A model generated the notes under the pieces. It was not told the DNA's origin. It did not search any database and saw nothing but the letters and a program-made list of their open reading frames with translations. From JAOUEA01 sp963825685 (GTDB lineage Bacteria; Actinomycetota; UBA4738; HRBIN12): a stretch of DNA of 64,000 nucleotides. Location of the stretch: assembly GCA_963825685.1 (NCBI GenBank), contig CAWGUD010000021.1, forward strand, positions 186,001 through 250,000, in the 5' to 3' direction. Shown here one piece after another: positions 36,050-44,837 of the stretch. Within the stretch, counting starts at the first letter, position 1, and the number at the start of each line of letters is the position of its first letter. The position numbers and the translations under genes are program-made.

Positions 36050-36069
36050 CCGGACCGCTCGCGGTCCGG
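36050..36069. terminator. bidirectional terminator hairpin
   Basis: CCGGACCG-CTCG-CGGTCCGG is an 8-pair perfect stem with a 4-base loop. It lies between the convergent cold-shock-like gene and the HU gene and could serve both. Confidence 0.75.
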
Positions 36070-36077
36070 CCCGACGA

Positions 36078-36368
36078 TCAGGCGTCGGACGTCGTCACGA
36101 CCTGTTCGCGGAACTCCTTGCCCGGCGTGAACGCCGGGAGGTCGCGTGCCGGCACGACGATCGGGATCTGCGGTCTGCGCGGGTTCCGTGCGATGCGCTC
36201 GTTGCGATGCCTGCGTTCGAAGGTGCCGAAGTCGGCGAGGGTGACGCGCTCGCCTCGGACGACGGAGTCCCGGATCGAATCGATCATCGCATCGATCGCC
36301 CGACCTGCATCGGCCTTCGAAAGGCCGGTGCGTCTGGAGACCTCTGCGACCAAGCCACCCTTGTTCAT
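36078..36368 (-). CDS. hup: HU-family DNA-binding protein
   Basis: A 96-residue histone-like protein: MNKGGLVAEVSRRTGLSKADA, VTLADFGTFERRHRNERIARNPRRPQ and TPGKEFREQV. The DNA-clasping arm is present, with PRRPQIPIVV in place of the usual NPKTGE variant. The ATG 36368 has GGAGGGAG about 6 bases upstream. No Lys/Ala-rich mycobacterial tail. A nucleoid protein. Confidence 0.94.
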   Translation of the reverse strand: MNKGGLVAEVSRRTGLSKADAGRAIDAMIDSIRDSVVRGERVTLADFGTFERRHRNERIARNPRRPQIPIVVPARDLPAFTPGKEFREQVVTTSDA

Positions 36369-36538
36369 GGCTGCTCCCTCCGGTCGTGCAAGGGTTCCGA
36401 GCCTCCACCGTAGTCCTCCGAGCACACGACGGTCAAACCTCGGGGCCGTGAACGCGGTTGCGGCGCAGGCTGGGTCGGGGACGGCGCCGGGCATCCTGGC
36501 TGATGGTGCCCCCCGTTGTTAGCATGCTCGGGCCACGT

Positions 36539-36609
36539 TGGGGCGTGGTGTAACGGCAGCACGACAGGTTCTGGCCCTGTTAGTCGAGGTTCGAATCCTT
36601 GCGCCCCAG
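36539..36609 (+). tRNA. tRNA-Gln (CTG)
   Basis: The acceptor arms TGGGGCG and CGCCCCA pair. The anticodon stem ACAGG/CCTGT holds loop TTCTGGC with anticodon CTG, and the T arm contains GGTTCGAATCC. CCA is not encoded. A TAGCAT element at 36520-36525 is a plausible -10. The 3' end is 14 bases from the convergent phospholipase-like gene; no duplicated tRNA end (integration mark) was found. Confidence 0.95.
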
Positions 36610-36623
36610 CTCGCGCCGCTCGC

Positions 36624-38263
36624 TCAGCCGATGCCCGGATACGGGTCGAGCACGAGCGGCGGCAGCGGCTCCTGCGAGAAGTCGAAGCTGCGAGCGAGAT
36701 CGCCGAGCGCCTCGACCTCCTCGCGCACGGTCGGACGTGCGTCGGGCCACCCGTCGGTCTCGGGGTCCAGGCGCTGTCCGCCCAGGAAGCGGTCCTCGAT
36801 CAGCTTCAGGTAGGCGTCGTAGCTGAGCGTCTGCGAGTCGATGTAGCCCGGTCGCGCCCAGGGGCTGATCACGAACGAGGGCACGCGCAACCCCCAGCCG
36901 TTCTCGTCGATCACGGGCGGCAGCACGTGGTCGTAGAAGCCGCCCCAGTCGTCCCACGTCACGAAGATCGCGGTCCGCAGCCACTGCTCCTCGGGCCCCT
37001 GCATCACGGCGTTGACGATCTCGGTCACCCATGCCTGCCCCTCGGCGATCGAGTGCGGGCGGGTGCTCGGCGCGCCCCTCGGTGGGCATCACCCACGAGA
37101 CGCTCGGCAGCGTGCCCTCGCGCGCCGCCTCGAGGAAGTCGGTGTTCGGGAGCACGTTGTCGAGCTGGCCGGTCACGTCGACCGTGCGGAAGCCGGGCAG
37201 CGGGTTCTGCACGGCGCGCGTCTCGGTCGCCTCGAAGTCCTGACACGGCGCGACGACGCAGCTGCCCGGGCCGACGAAGTAGCCCCACGACACGCCCGCC
37301 TTGTAGAGCAGCCACGTGATGTCGGCCCAGATGTAGGGCAGGGGCTCGCCGGCGTCCGGCGTCCAGTTCTTCGACGTGAGCCCGGGCCGCTTGCCCGGGT
37401 TCCGCTGGTCGCTGACGCAGGCCATCGGATCGTCGGGCACCGGGCATCTCGCGGACCACCCCGAGATCAGGAACAGGTGGGCCGGGAGCGTCCACGAGTC
37501 GGTCGGGGCGAACATGCGGTCGTGCAGGGTGTACGTCTCGGCGTACTTCCAGTAGTTCGGGATCTCGCGGGCCGTGTGGTAGCCCATCAGGTCGGGCGTG
37601 CGCGCCCCGTCGGGGCCCGACGTCGTCTTCGGGCACGGGGGCACCGTCGGGTCCTTCTCGCATCCGTTGCCCTTGATGCGGAACGCGCGCACGAACCCGT
37701 TCATGCGTCCGCCGGCGATCGAGATCTGCGACGCGAACTCGCCGTGGGGCCCACCCGAGTCGAACAGGTTGCGGTCGTGGTAGGGCCGGTGGCAGATGTC
37801 GCGTGCGGGGTCGGGCACGCAGACGCTCGGCCGGCCGCTCTCGTCCATCGGGATGCCGTCGGCCCCCGGGAACGTGCCGAAGTAGTGGTCGAACGACCGG
37901 TTCTCCTGCACGAGGAACACGAGGTGGTCGAGGTTCATGATGCCGGCCGCCGGGTCGAACGGACGGAAGGGATCGGCCACCGGCTTGCAGCTCGGGCGGG
38001 TCCCGCAGTGGACGCGTGTCGACCCCGATCGGGGCGCGCTCGGGAGCGACGGGGAAGCGGTCGGGCACGAGGAACGGGAGCGGGACCTCGCCCGTCGGCT
38101 CCGGCCGCGCGCGAGCGGGTTCGGGCGTCGGTGACACGGGGGCGCTCGCCGTCGTGCCCGGCGGGTCGGCGTCCGCGGAGACGCACGCGACCGCCACGAT
38201 GCCGACCACGACCAGGACGGCGGCGGGTCGCCAGCGCAGCAGGGAGCCGCTCACTCGAGCCAT
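36624..38263 (-). CDS. phospholipase C-like phosphoesterase lipoprotein, copy 1 (two frame breaks)
   Basis: An exported phosphoesterase (PF04185), related to bacterial phospholipase C and acid phosphatases. The N-terminus has a lipoprotein signal ending VAVAC. Catalytic-domain landmarks are HLVFLVQENRSFDHYFGTFPG, MNGFVRAF, TDSWTLPAHLFL, TWDDWGGFYDHV and SYDAYLKLIEDRF. Frame breaks at about 37980 (extra G) and 37053-37056 (extra C) separate three segments; corrected length is about 546 residues. ATG 38263 follows TACGAT (38270-38275) by 6 bases. It closely resembles the next gene, a tandem duplication. Confidence 0.9.
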
Positions 38264-38330
38264 CGCGCGATCGTAGCCTGCCAGTGGTGCCCGGCTGAAC
38301 AACCAGGCTCGATCGACCTGCGGCGCCGGC

Positions 38331-39968
38331 TCAGCCCCGGAACGGCCAGGGGTCGACCACGAGCGGTGGCAACGGCTCCTGCGTGAAGTCGAAGTCGAGG
38401 GCGAGGTCGCCGAGCAGCTTCACCTCTTCGCGCACCGTGGGGCGAGAGTCCGGCCACCCGTCGGTCTCGGGGTCGAGGCGCTCCCCACCGAGGAAGCGGT
38501 CCTCGATCAGCTTCAGGTAGGCGTCGTAGCTGAGGGTCTGGGAGTCGATGAAGCCGGGTTTCGCCCACGGGCTGATCACCATCGACGGCACCCGCAGCCC
38601 CCACCCGTTCTCGTCGACCACCGGCGGTTTCACGTGGTCGTAGAAGCCGCCCCAGTCGTCCCACGTGAGGAAGATCGCCGTGCGCATCCACTGCTCCTCG
38701 GGGCCTTCCATGATCGCGTTGATCGCCTTGGCCACGTAGGCCTGTCCCACCTCGATCGAGTCGGGCGGGTGCTCCCCCTTGTCCTGCTCGGGCATGAACC
38801 ACGAGACGCTCGGCAGGTCGCCGTTGCGCGCGTCGCGGATGAACTCCGTGTTCGGCCTGATGTTGTCGAGCTGGCCGGTCGCGGCCGTCGCGGTGAACCC
38901 GGGCAGCGGATTCTGCACCGGCGCCGTGAGGATGCCCTCGAGGTGCTCGCAGGGCGGGGCGACGCACGTGCCCTCGCCGACGTAGTAGCCCCAACTCACG
39001 CCCGCCTTGTAGAGGAGCCAGGTGATCGGAGCCCACACGTAGGGCCGGGGCTCGCCCATCTTCGGCGCCCAGATCTTCGAGGGCTCGTCGGCGTAGATGC
39101 CGCCGGGGAACTTCTGATCCGACGAGCACGACATCGGGTCGTCGAGGTCGCTGCAGGTGGCCGACCAGGCCGAGATCAGGAACAGGTGCGCGGGCAGGGT
39201 CCACGAGTCCGTCGGCGCGAACATGCGGTCGTGCAGCGTGAACGTCTCGGCGTACTTCCAGTAGATCGGGAGCTCCTCGTCCGTGTGGTAGCCCATCACG
39301 TCGGGTTGACCCTGCGGACCGTCGACGGCCTGCGGGCAGGGCTTCTCGTCGGGGTGCTTGTCGCACCCGTTGCCGATCACGCGCCGAGCCTCGACGAAGC
39401 CGTCCATCGCCCCGCCGTTGATCGAGATCTCGCTGCCCACCTCGCCGTGCGGACCGCCCTGATCGATGAAGTTCGTGTCGTGGTACGGGCGGTGGCACCC
39501 GCCTTGCTCGGGATCGGGCAGGCAGACCTTGGGCCGGCCCTTCGCGTCCATGGGGATGCCGTCGGCGCCGGGGAAGGTGCCGAAGTAGTGATCGAACGAC
39601 CGGTTCTCGAGCACGATGAAGACCAGGTGATCGAGGTTCATGATGCCGGCCGCAGGATCGAACGGTCGCGAACGGTCGGCCGCGGCCTGTAGCTCGGGCG
39701 GCGACCGCAGCGGCTGCGTGTCGACCCCCTTCGGGGCCAGGGCCGGATCGGGTTCGCTCACGAGGCTCGGCGCACCGAGCACGTCGGTCGGCTCGATCCA
39801 GTCCGAGTCGGAGGGCTCCGCGGCGACCGTGGTGGACGGATCGGGCGGCTCCGATGGAGCGCTCGACGTCGCCGACGTCGTCGGCACGTCGTCGGACGTG
39901 CATGCCATCGCGACGAGTCCGGCGACCGTGAGCAGCGCAACGACGGCGAGGGCACGGCGGGAACGCAT
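38331..39968 (-). CDS. phospholipase C-like phosphoesterase lipoprotein, copy 2
   Basis: A 545-residue intact paralogue of copy 1. It has a lipoprotein signal ending LVAMAC, a Ser/Thr/Pro-rich linker, then FIVLENRSFDHYFGTFPG, APTDSWTLPAHLFL, FLTWDDWGGFYDHV and the C-terminal SYDAYLKLIEDRFLGG. ATG 39968 is chosen because TAGCAT (39979-39984) precedes it by 10 bases and swallows the alternative ATG at 39980. Likely substrates are phospholipids or phosphate esters outside the membrane. Divergent from icd. Confidence 0.93.
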   Translation of the reverse strand: MRSRRALAVVALLTVAGLVAMACTSDDVPTTSATSSAPSEPPDPSTTVAAEPSDSDWIEPTDVLGAPSLVSEPDPALAPKGVDTQPLRSPPELQAAADRSRPFDPAAGIMNLDHLVFIVLENRSFDHYFGTFPGADGIPMDAKGRPKVCLPDPEQGGCHRPYHDTNFIDQGGPHGEVGSEISINGGAMDGFVEARRVIGNGCDKHPDEKPCPQAVDGPQGQPDVMGYHTDEELPIYWKYAETFTLHDRMFAPTDSWTLPAHLFLISAWSATCSDLDDPMSCSSDQKFPGGIYADEPSKIWAPKMGEPRPYVWAPITWLLYKAGVSWGYYVGEGTCVAPPCEHLEGILTAPVQNPLPGFTATAATGQLDNIRPNTEFIRDARNGDLPSVSWFMPEQDKGEHPPDSIEVGQAYVAKAINAIMEGPEEQWMRTAIFLTWDDWGGFYDHVKPPVVDENGWGLRVPSMVISPWAKPGFIDSQTLSYDAYLKLIEDRFLGGERLDPETDGWPDSRPTVREEVKLLGDLALDFDFTQEPLPPLVVDPWPFRG

Positions 39969-40070
39969 GTGACGGCCCATGCTAGACGGTCCCCGTCGGC
40001 GACGGCCGCATGAGCGCCGCTACGATGAGGACCGACTTCGACCCGCGTACCGAACCACGAGGAGGCCCGC

Positions 40071-41533
40071 GTGAGCGACACCGACGTACCAGTCCGCTTC
40101 CCCGTCACCCTGATCCCCGGCGACGGCATCGGCCCGGAGGTGGTCGCGTCCGCGAAGGCGATCGTCGAGGCCGCGGGTGCCCCGATCGACTGGGAGGAGG
40201 CCGAGGCCGGCGCGGAGGTCTTCAAGAAAGGGCGTTGCCTCGGGCGTGCCCCAGGAGACGATGGATTCGATCGCGCGCACCCGCGTCTCGCTGAAGGGAC
40301 CGCTCGAGACCCCGGTCGGCTTCGGGGAGAAGAGCGCGAACGTCACCCTGCGCAAGCTCTACGAGACCTACGCCAACGTGCGCCCCGTGCGCGAGATGCC
40401 CGGGGTCACCACCCCGTACTCGGGCCGGGGCATCGACATGGTGATGGTCCGCGAGAACGTCGAGGACCTCTACGCCGGGATCGAGTACATGCAGACCCCC
40501 GGGGTGGCCCAGGCGTTGAAGCTGATCTCGCGTCAAGGGCTCGGAGAAGATCGCGCGGTTCGCCTTCGAGTACGCGCGCAGCGAGGGTCGTCCCACGGTG
40601 GCGTGCGCGACCAAGGCCAACATCATGAAGTTCACCGAGGGCACGCTCAAACGCGTCTTCGAGCAGGTGGCACCGGACTACCCCGACATCGAGAGCTGGC
40701 ACGTGATCGTCGACAACGCCGCGCACCAGCTCGTCAAGCGCCCCGAGCAGTACGACGTGATCGTCACGACGAACATGAACGGCGACATCCTCTCGGACCT
40801 GTCCTCGGCGCTGATCGGCGGCCTGGGCTTCGCGCCGAGCGCCAACATCGGCAACGACGTCGCGATCTTCGAGGCGGTGCACGGCTCGGCGCCCAAGTAC
40901 GCGGGCAAGGACGTGATCAACCCGACGGCGATGATCCTGTCCTCGGTGCTGATGCTGCGCTACCTCGGCCTGTTCGAGCAGGCCACCGCGATCGAGCACG
41001 CGGTCTTCGTCACGCTCGAGTCGGGCACGCTCACCGGCGACGTCCTCGGCTATGACCGAGGCACCCCGACGACGGCCTACACCGAGGCGATCATCGCCAA
41101 CCTGGGCAAGCGGACCGAGAACTGGACCGTGCGGGAGGTCAAGCCGCTCGAGCTCCCGGTGCTCTCGGCCGACCCCGACTACGTCAAGCCCACCGAGCGC
41201 AACGTGGTCGGCCTGGACGTGTTCGTGGAGTCCCCGCTCACGGCCGAAGAGCTCGGCGCCTCGCTCACCGAGCTCGCCGAGGGCACCCGGCTCGAGCTGA
41301 AGATGATCTCCAGCCGTGGCACGAAGGTCTACCCGCCGACCGGCGCGATCACCGACACGCTGGACCACTGGCGGTGTCGGTTCATCATCCGGGAGAACCC
41401 CGGGGACCTGTGGGACGAGGACGTGCACCAGCTGCTCGCGCGCATCTCGCGCCGGCACACGTGGATGCACATCGAGAAGCTGATGGAGTTCGACGGCGAG
41501 CTCGGCTTCACGAGGGACCAGGGCGAGAACTGA
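40071..41533 (+). CDS. icd: NADP-type isocitrate dehydrogenase, long form (two frame breaks)
   Basis: TCA-cycle enzyme making 2-oxoglutarate. Landmarks: LIPGDGIGPEVVASA, VRPVREMPGV, VRENVEDLYAG, NMNGDILSDL and HGSAPKYAGKDVINP. It has the extra C-terminal domain of about 130 residues seen in Thermus-type enzymes (LDVFVESPLTAEELG to FDGELGFTRD). Extra G residues at 40230-40232 and 40537-40539 (GGG for GG) break the frame; the corrected length is about 486. The GTG at 40071 has AGGAGG upstream, with TACGAT at 40021 as the likely -10. Confidence 0.93.
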
Positions 41534-41547
41534 TGGAGCGAACGGTC

Positions 41548-41586
41548 GGGGCCGGGGCGTCGTGGTGAGCGACTCGCCCCGGCCCC
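41548..41586 (+). terminator. icd terminator hairpin
   Basis: GGGGCCGGGGCG and CGCCCCGGCCCC form a 12-pair perfect stem 14 bases after the icd stop. The 15-base loop contains TCG/CGA that may extend the structure. No U-tract. Confidence 0.75.
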
Positions 41587-41689
41587 ACCGATCACGGCCG
41601 ACCCGATGCCGGGCCGGCCGGTGCCGGAGGATCCGGTTCCCCTGAGAGAGGTGCGCTCGCGCGCGAGGGGAACCGGACCACCCGGACGT

Positions 41690-41836
41690 TCACCGGACGG
41701 GGCGCGGCCGGCGCTCGGGCGAGACGCCCTCGCGCCCGCGGCGAACGCGGCGCCGTCCGCTGCGGAGGCGCTCGCTGGCGTCCCGCAGCTCCCGCTCTCG
41801 GTGGCGGAACAGATCGTCGGTCCAACCGAAGATCAT
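41690..41836 (-). CDS. small Arg-rich protein with strong ribosome-binding site
   Basis: A 48-residue frame, MIFGWTDDLFRHRERELRDAS continuing into an Arg-rich, Pro-containing C-terminus (RRPRPVR). It has an excellent AAGGAGGTG site 6 bases before the ATG. It faces away from the ArsR-type regulator, with a palindrome between them. No family recognised; the start suggests an amphipathic helix. Confidence 0.5.
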   Translation of the reverse strand: MIFGWTDDLFRHRERELRDASERLRSGRRRVRRGREGVSPERRPRPVR

Positions 41837-41864
41837 CGCTGCACCTCCTTCGTTCGATCATCCC

Positions 41865-41880
41865 TGTAGCGTTTGCTACA
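41865..41880. promoter_or_regulatory. palindromic candidate operator
   Basis: TGTAGC-GTTT-GCTACA is a perfect inverted repeat with 6-base arms, between the small leftward gene and the ArsR-type regulator at 41947. On the minus strand TTGAAA (41892-41897) lies just upstream and could be a -35. ArsR-family regulators often bind short AT-containing dyads near their own gene, so autoregulation is plausible. Confidence 0.5.
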
Positions 41881-41946
41881 ACGTTTCAAGGCGCAGGATA
41901 GGGGCTTGCCTTCCCACATGAAAGCATTTAAGCTAACCCGAAAGCG

Positions 41947-42957
41947 ATGGCGATCAGCATCCACCTCTCGAGCGACGACCTGGCGGAGACTCGGTTCGCG
42001 TTCTCCCCGATCTGGGAGCTCGGGATGAGCCTGTACAAGCCGATGCGCGACCCCTCGAAGCACGCGTTGCATCTGCCGTGGGTGCAGGAGGCGAAGGCCG
42101 CGATCGAGGGCCGCGACCTCGGGATCCTCTTCGCGATGGTCCCGCCCCCGGGACTGCCCCCGACCTTGCATCCGTACATCCCCGACTTCCTCACGCCGGC
42201 CCCCGAGACGCCGTTCCCCCAGTTCGAGGACGAGCTGGAGCAGGTGGCCCGCACCGAGCCCGCCCGCATCAGCGCCGAGCTCTCCCACATGATCGGGTCG
42301 CTCGGCGGGGCGCCGGTCGCCGCGATGACGCAGGAGATCCTCGAGGACCCCGCGCCGTTCGTGGGCAGGCTGGTGGAGCAGATGCGCGAGTACTGGAAGC
42401 TCACGATCGAGCAGCACTGGCCCCGCATCCGGGCCCTGCACGAGGCCGACGTGACGTACCGCGCCCGCCAGCTCGCGCTCGGCGGCGCCGAGCTGCTCTT
42501 CGCCGACCTGCATCCGTCGCTGTCGTGGGCCGGCGATGCGCTCGTGATCGACAAGCAGATGTGTGAGGACGTCGACCCCGGCGGTCGCGGGCTGGTGCTG
42601 ATCCCGGCCGTCTTCGACTGGCCGGGCATCGCGATCCTGATGGGCGACGACCTGCAGCCGACGCTCTCCTACTCCCCCCGCGGCATCGCCGAGCTCTGGG
42701 ACGAGCCGGAGGACGTGCGCGGCGACGGCGCGATGGACGACCTGATCGGGGGCACCCGCGCGGACATCCTGCGCGTGCTGAACGTGCCGATGACGACGAG
42801 CGAGCTCGCGCACCGGCTGCACCTCACGCCCGCCGCCGTCTCCCAGCAGCTCGGCGTGTTGCGTCGCGCCGGCGTCGTCGACGCGAGGCGTCAGGGCCGC
42901 GAGGTCTACTCGGAGCTCACAGCCAGCGGCAGGCGGTTGCTGGACCTCATCGGCTGA
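41947..42957 (+). CDS. DUF5937/ArsR-type transcriptional regulator
   Basis: A 336-residue regulator. The N-terminal about 240 residues resemble the actinobacterial DUF5937 module (HLSSDDLAETRFAFSPIWELGMSL). The C-terminal 80 form an ArsR winged helix (RADILRVLNVPMTTSELAHRL, TPAAVSQQLGVLRRAGVVDARRQGREV). The N-terminal part probably senses a ligand and carries no metal-Cys cluster. It may control the small gene on the left through the palindrome at 41865-41880. Confidence 0.88.
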   Translation: MAISIHLSSDDLAETRFAFSPIWELGMSLYKPMRDPSKHALHLPWVQEAKAAIEGRDLGILFAMVPPPGLPPTLHPYIPDFLTPAPETPFPQFEDELEQVARTEPARISAELSHMIGSLGGAPVAAMTQEILEDPAPFVGRLVEQMREYWKLTIEQHWPRIRALHEADVTYRARQLALGGAELLFADLHPSLSWAGDALVIDKQMCEDVDPGGRGLVLIPAVFDWPGIAILMGDDLQPTLSYSPRGIAELWDEPEDVRGDGAMDDLIGGTRADILRVLNVPMTTSELAHRLHLTPAAVSQQLGVLRRAGVVDARRQGREVYSELTASGRRLLDLIG

Positions 42958-43061
42958 GCATTCGATCGCTCGCCGGATGCGAGGACCGCACTCCCCTGCG
43001 ACGATGTCGGTGACCATCGAGCACCGCGGGAGCTCAGCCCGCCGGTGAGGAGGAGGGGACC

Positions 43062-43502
43062 ATGGACGTCCGACCCGATGCAGGAGGGGTGCCGCCCGAC
43101 GGCGCACCGACCGGCTCGCAGAACGAGCGCCGCTCGATCTCGGAGATCGTACGCAGCGTGGTCGACGGCATCACCCAGCTGTTCCGCCAGGAGGTCGCCC
43201 TCGCGAAGCTCGAGGTGACCCAGGCGCTCTCCGAGCGGGCGCTCGGTATCGGCATCATCGGGCTCGGCGGCGTGTTCATCGTGCTCGTGGTCGTCTACCT
43301 GGCGGCGGCCGGTGTGGCCGCGCTCGACCTCGTGATGCCGGCGTGGGCGTCACGGCTGCTCGTGGCCGGGGTGTGCCTCGTGCTCGGCGGCATCGCCTTC
43401 CTCGTCGGACGCAGGTCGCTGCGCACGGCGAGCGGCGTGGAGCGCACCAAGGCGTCGGTGAAGGAGGACCTGGAATGGGCGAAGCAGCAGATCGGGTCGT
43501 GA
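43062..43502 (+). CDS. holin-X family (phage holin 3_6) membrane protein
   Basis: A 146-residue protein of the actinobacterial holin superfamily III. It has an amphipathic N-terminus (SISEIVRSVVDGITQLFRQEVALAKLEV), two membrane helices (GIGIIGLGGVFIVLVVVYLAAAG, SRLLVAGVCLVLGGIAFLVG) and a charged tail. Such proteins are chromosomal and common; no phage genes are near. GTGA overlap with the next gene. Confidence 0.85.
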   Translation: MDVRPDAGGVPPDGAPTGSQNERRSISEIVRSVVDGITQLFRQEVALAKLEVTQALSERALGIGIIGLGGVFIVLVVVYLAAAGVAALDLVMPAWASRLLVAGVCLVLGGIAFLVGRRSLRTASGVERTKASVKEDLEWAKQQIGS

Positions 43503-43742
43503 ACGAGATCGAGCAGACGAGGGCGCAGATCGAGCGTGACCTCGCCGAGCTCGAGGCGTCGGTTGCCAGGTCGCGTCCGCAGCACGAGGACGGCCGTGGG
43601 GGCGGTGGTCGGCGCCTCGACCGTCGCCGGCATCGGGAGCTGGCTGCTCCGCCAGCGCCGTGCGAGCCAGGAGGCCAAAGCGCGCTCCACCGAGGTCGTC
43701 GTGCGCATCGTCACGGAGCCACGCGCCCCCGACGAAGGCTGA
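43499..43742 (+). CDS. DUF3618-like protein (frame broken)
   Basis: The N-terminus VNEIEQTRAQIERDLAELEA resembles DUF3618, which pairs with holin-X genes in actinobacteria. The frame breaks at about 43563: the continuation with a hydrophobic segment (TAVGAVVGASTVAGIGSWLLRQRR) and a Glu/Arg tail lies in the next frame and ends at 43742. One extra base explains it; repaired length is about 80 residues. Translationally coupled to the holin-X gene. Confidence 0.72.
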
Positions 43743-43876
43743 GCGATCGAACATCACCGGTCCGCGAGTCCGATGGACGGTTGGATACACTGGGCGGCCT
43801 GAGCGGTTGGCCTGCGGCCTCGCCGCGAACGCGCCGCACGGCGAGGCGGAACCGAATACCGAGGTCAGAACGACTC

Positions 43877-43952
43877 GGTCCCATCGTCTAGGGGCCTAGG
43901 ACACCACCCTCTCAAGGTGGAGACACGGGTTCAAATCCCGTTGGGACTACCA
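43877..43952 (+). tRNA. tRNA-Glu (CTC)
   Basis: The acceptor GGTCCCA pairs with TGGGACT (first pair G-U). The anticodon stem CCACC/GGTGG holds loop CTCTCAA with anticodon CTC, and the T arm is ACGGG-TTCAAAT-CCCGT. CCA is encoded, unlike in the tRNA-Gln here. A terminator-like hairpin follows. Confidence 0.95.
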
Positions 43953-43966
43953 CACCTGACCTGCAG

Positions 43967-43993
43967 GAACGACCTCCCTTGAGGAGGTCGTTC
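43967..43993 (+). terminator. hairpin after tRNA-Glu
   Basis: GAACGACCTCC and GGAGGTCGTTC form an 11-pair perfect stem with a 5-base loop (CTTGA), 14 bases after the tRNA. No U-tract follows. Likely the tRNA terminator. Confidence 0.8.
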
Positions 43994-44304
43994 GTCGTTC
44001 CGGGGCGCGCGCCTTGCTCGATCCGCAAGCGGCCCGGAAGCCCGTCTGTCAGCAAGCTGCCCGGACGTCCAGCGGTAGCCCTGTGTCTTCGCTGCACGAG
44101 TCTTCGCGATCGCACGGACTCGAGGCGGGATGCGGATGGCGTGAGAGGGAGGGTCGATAAGGCGACCAGGCACGACGCACTGGGCAGACAGTGGAATCAG
44201 GCGAAGAAGGCCTTCCTCTGCGCGGATACGTCACCGGCGATTCGGAGTTTGCGCTATCGATGGCCCGCATATCTCCACGAGGCCGACGCCGAACGCGAAG
44301 ATCG
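43994..44304. other. non-coding stretch after tRNA-Glu
   Basis: I see no supported gene, RNA or repeat in these 311 bases. They are less GC-biased than the surroundings, with no consistent third-position G/C pattern in any frame. With the gene fragments that follow, this looks like a degraded or recombined segment. Confidence 0.5.
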
Positions 44305-44496
44305 TCAGCGGGGGCGATGTGGCCAGTACAACATCGCCCCGCCGATGAAGATGGCGACCGCTCCACCGGCCGACAGGAACAGTCCGGCTGCCGAACCCAG
44401 TTCGATGTCGGATACAGCCGGGATCACCCAGCGAAGTCCCAACAGGATCGCTCCGATGGCAATCACGACCCTGCCAGGCACCCTCGGGTCCTTCAT
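44305..44496 (-). CDS. small two-helix membrane protein
   Basis: A 63-residue protein with two hydrophobic segments (VVIAIGAILLGLRWVIPAV and AAGLFLSAGGAVAIFIGGAML), a basic start MKDPRVPGR and end WPHRPR. ATG 44496 follows TAGGCT (44503-44508) by 6 bases, the leaderless pattern of this genome. Family unknown. Confidence 0.62.
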   Translation of the reverse strand: MKDPRVPGRVVIAIGAILLGLRWVIPAVSDIELGSAAGLFLSAGGAVAIFIGGAMLYWPHRPR

Positions 44497-44559
44497 CCGT
44501 TCAGCCTAGCTGGGCGTCCACACCACCGGGTAGCCTCCGATCTGGCGACGCTCCCCGAC

Positions 44560-44742
44560 ATGCTCCGTCGAGATCGAGAGCGGTGGGGTATGAGCGTCGG
44601 CGGTCACAGTCGGCTTGTCCGAGCCCGTTCCATCTCGTCCTCGACCTTCCCGCCATACCACGCGATCGAGGGCGGCCAGCAGACCCTGAGCAACCTGGCT
44701 GCCTACGTCACCGAGATCGTTCGCAAGGGAGTTGAGGACTGA
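44560..44742 (+). pseudogene. remnant of a small HTH-type protein
   Basis: A 60-codon frame starting MLRRDRERWGMSVG, which recalls the first helix of a common actinobacterial Xre-like protein, then diverging into an unrelated end (YHAIEGGQQTLSNLAAYVTE). It looks like two fragments joined. Its TGA overlaps the ATG of the next fragment. No ribosome-binding site is visible. Confidence 0.4.
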
Positions 44743-44837
44743 TGGCCGGAAGGGTGTTCTTCAGCGTGACGATGTCGCTGGACGGGTTCATCGCGCCCGA
44801 GGAGCGCACGGACGACCCGGAGTGGCTCACGCCGTAG
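44742..44837 (+). pseudogene. truncated dihydrofolate-reductase-like (RibD_C) gene, 5' fragment
   Basis: Only the first 31 codons remain: MAGRVFFSVTMSLDGFIAPE matches the start of the RibD C-terminal/DHFR-like family, normally about 180-200 residues. The frame stops at TAG 44835-44837 inside the 3' end of the convergent ATPase gene. The rest is absent in every frame, because that DNA encodes the ATPase, so this is a real truncation and not a one-base error. Confidence 0.6.

Noticed and set aside
36539..41533. Integrative element at tRNA-Gln
   Set aside because: No integrase, no repeat of the tRNA 3' end and no change in composition; the downstream genes look chromosomal.
43062..43742. Prophage remnant (holin)
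   Set aside because: Holin-X/DUF3618 pairs are ordinary actinobacterial chromosomal genes; no lysin, capsid or integrase gene is near.
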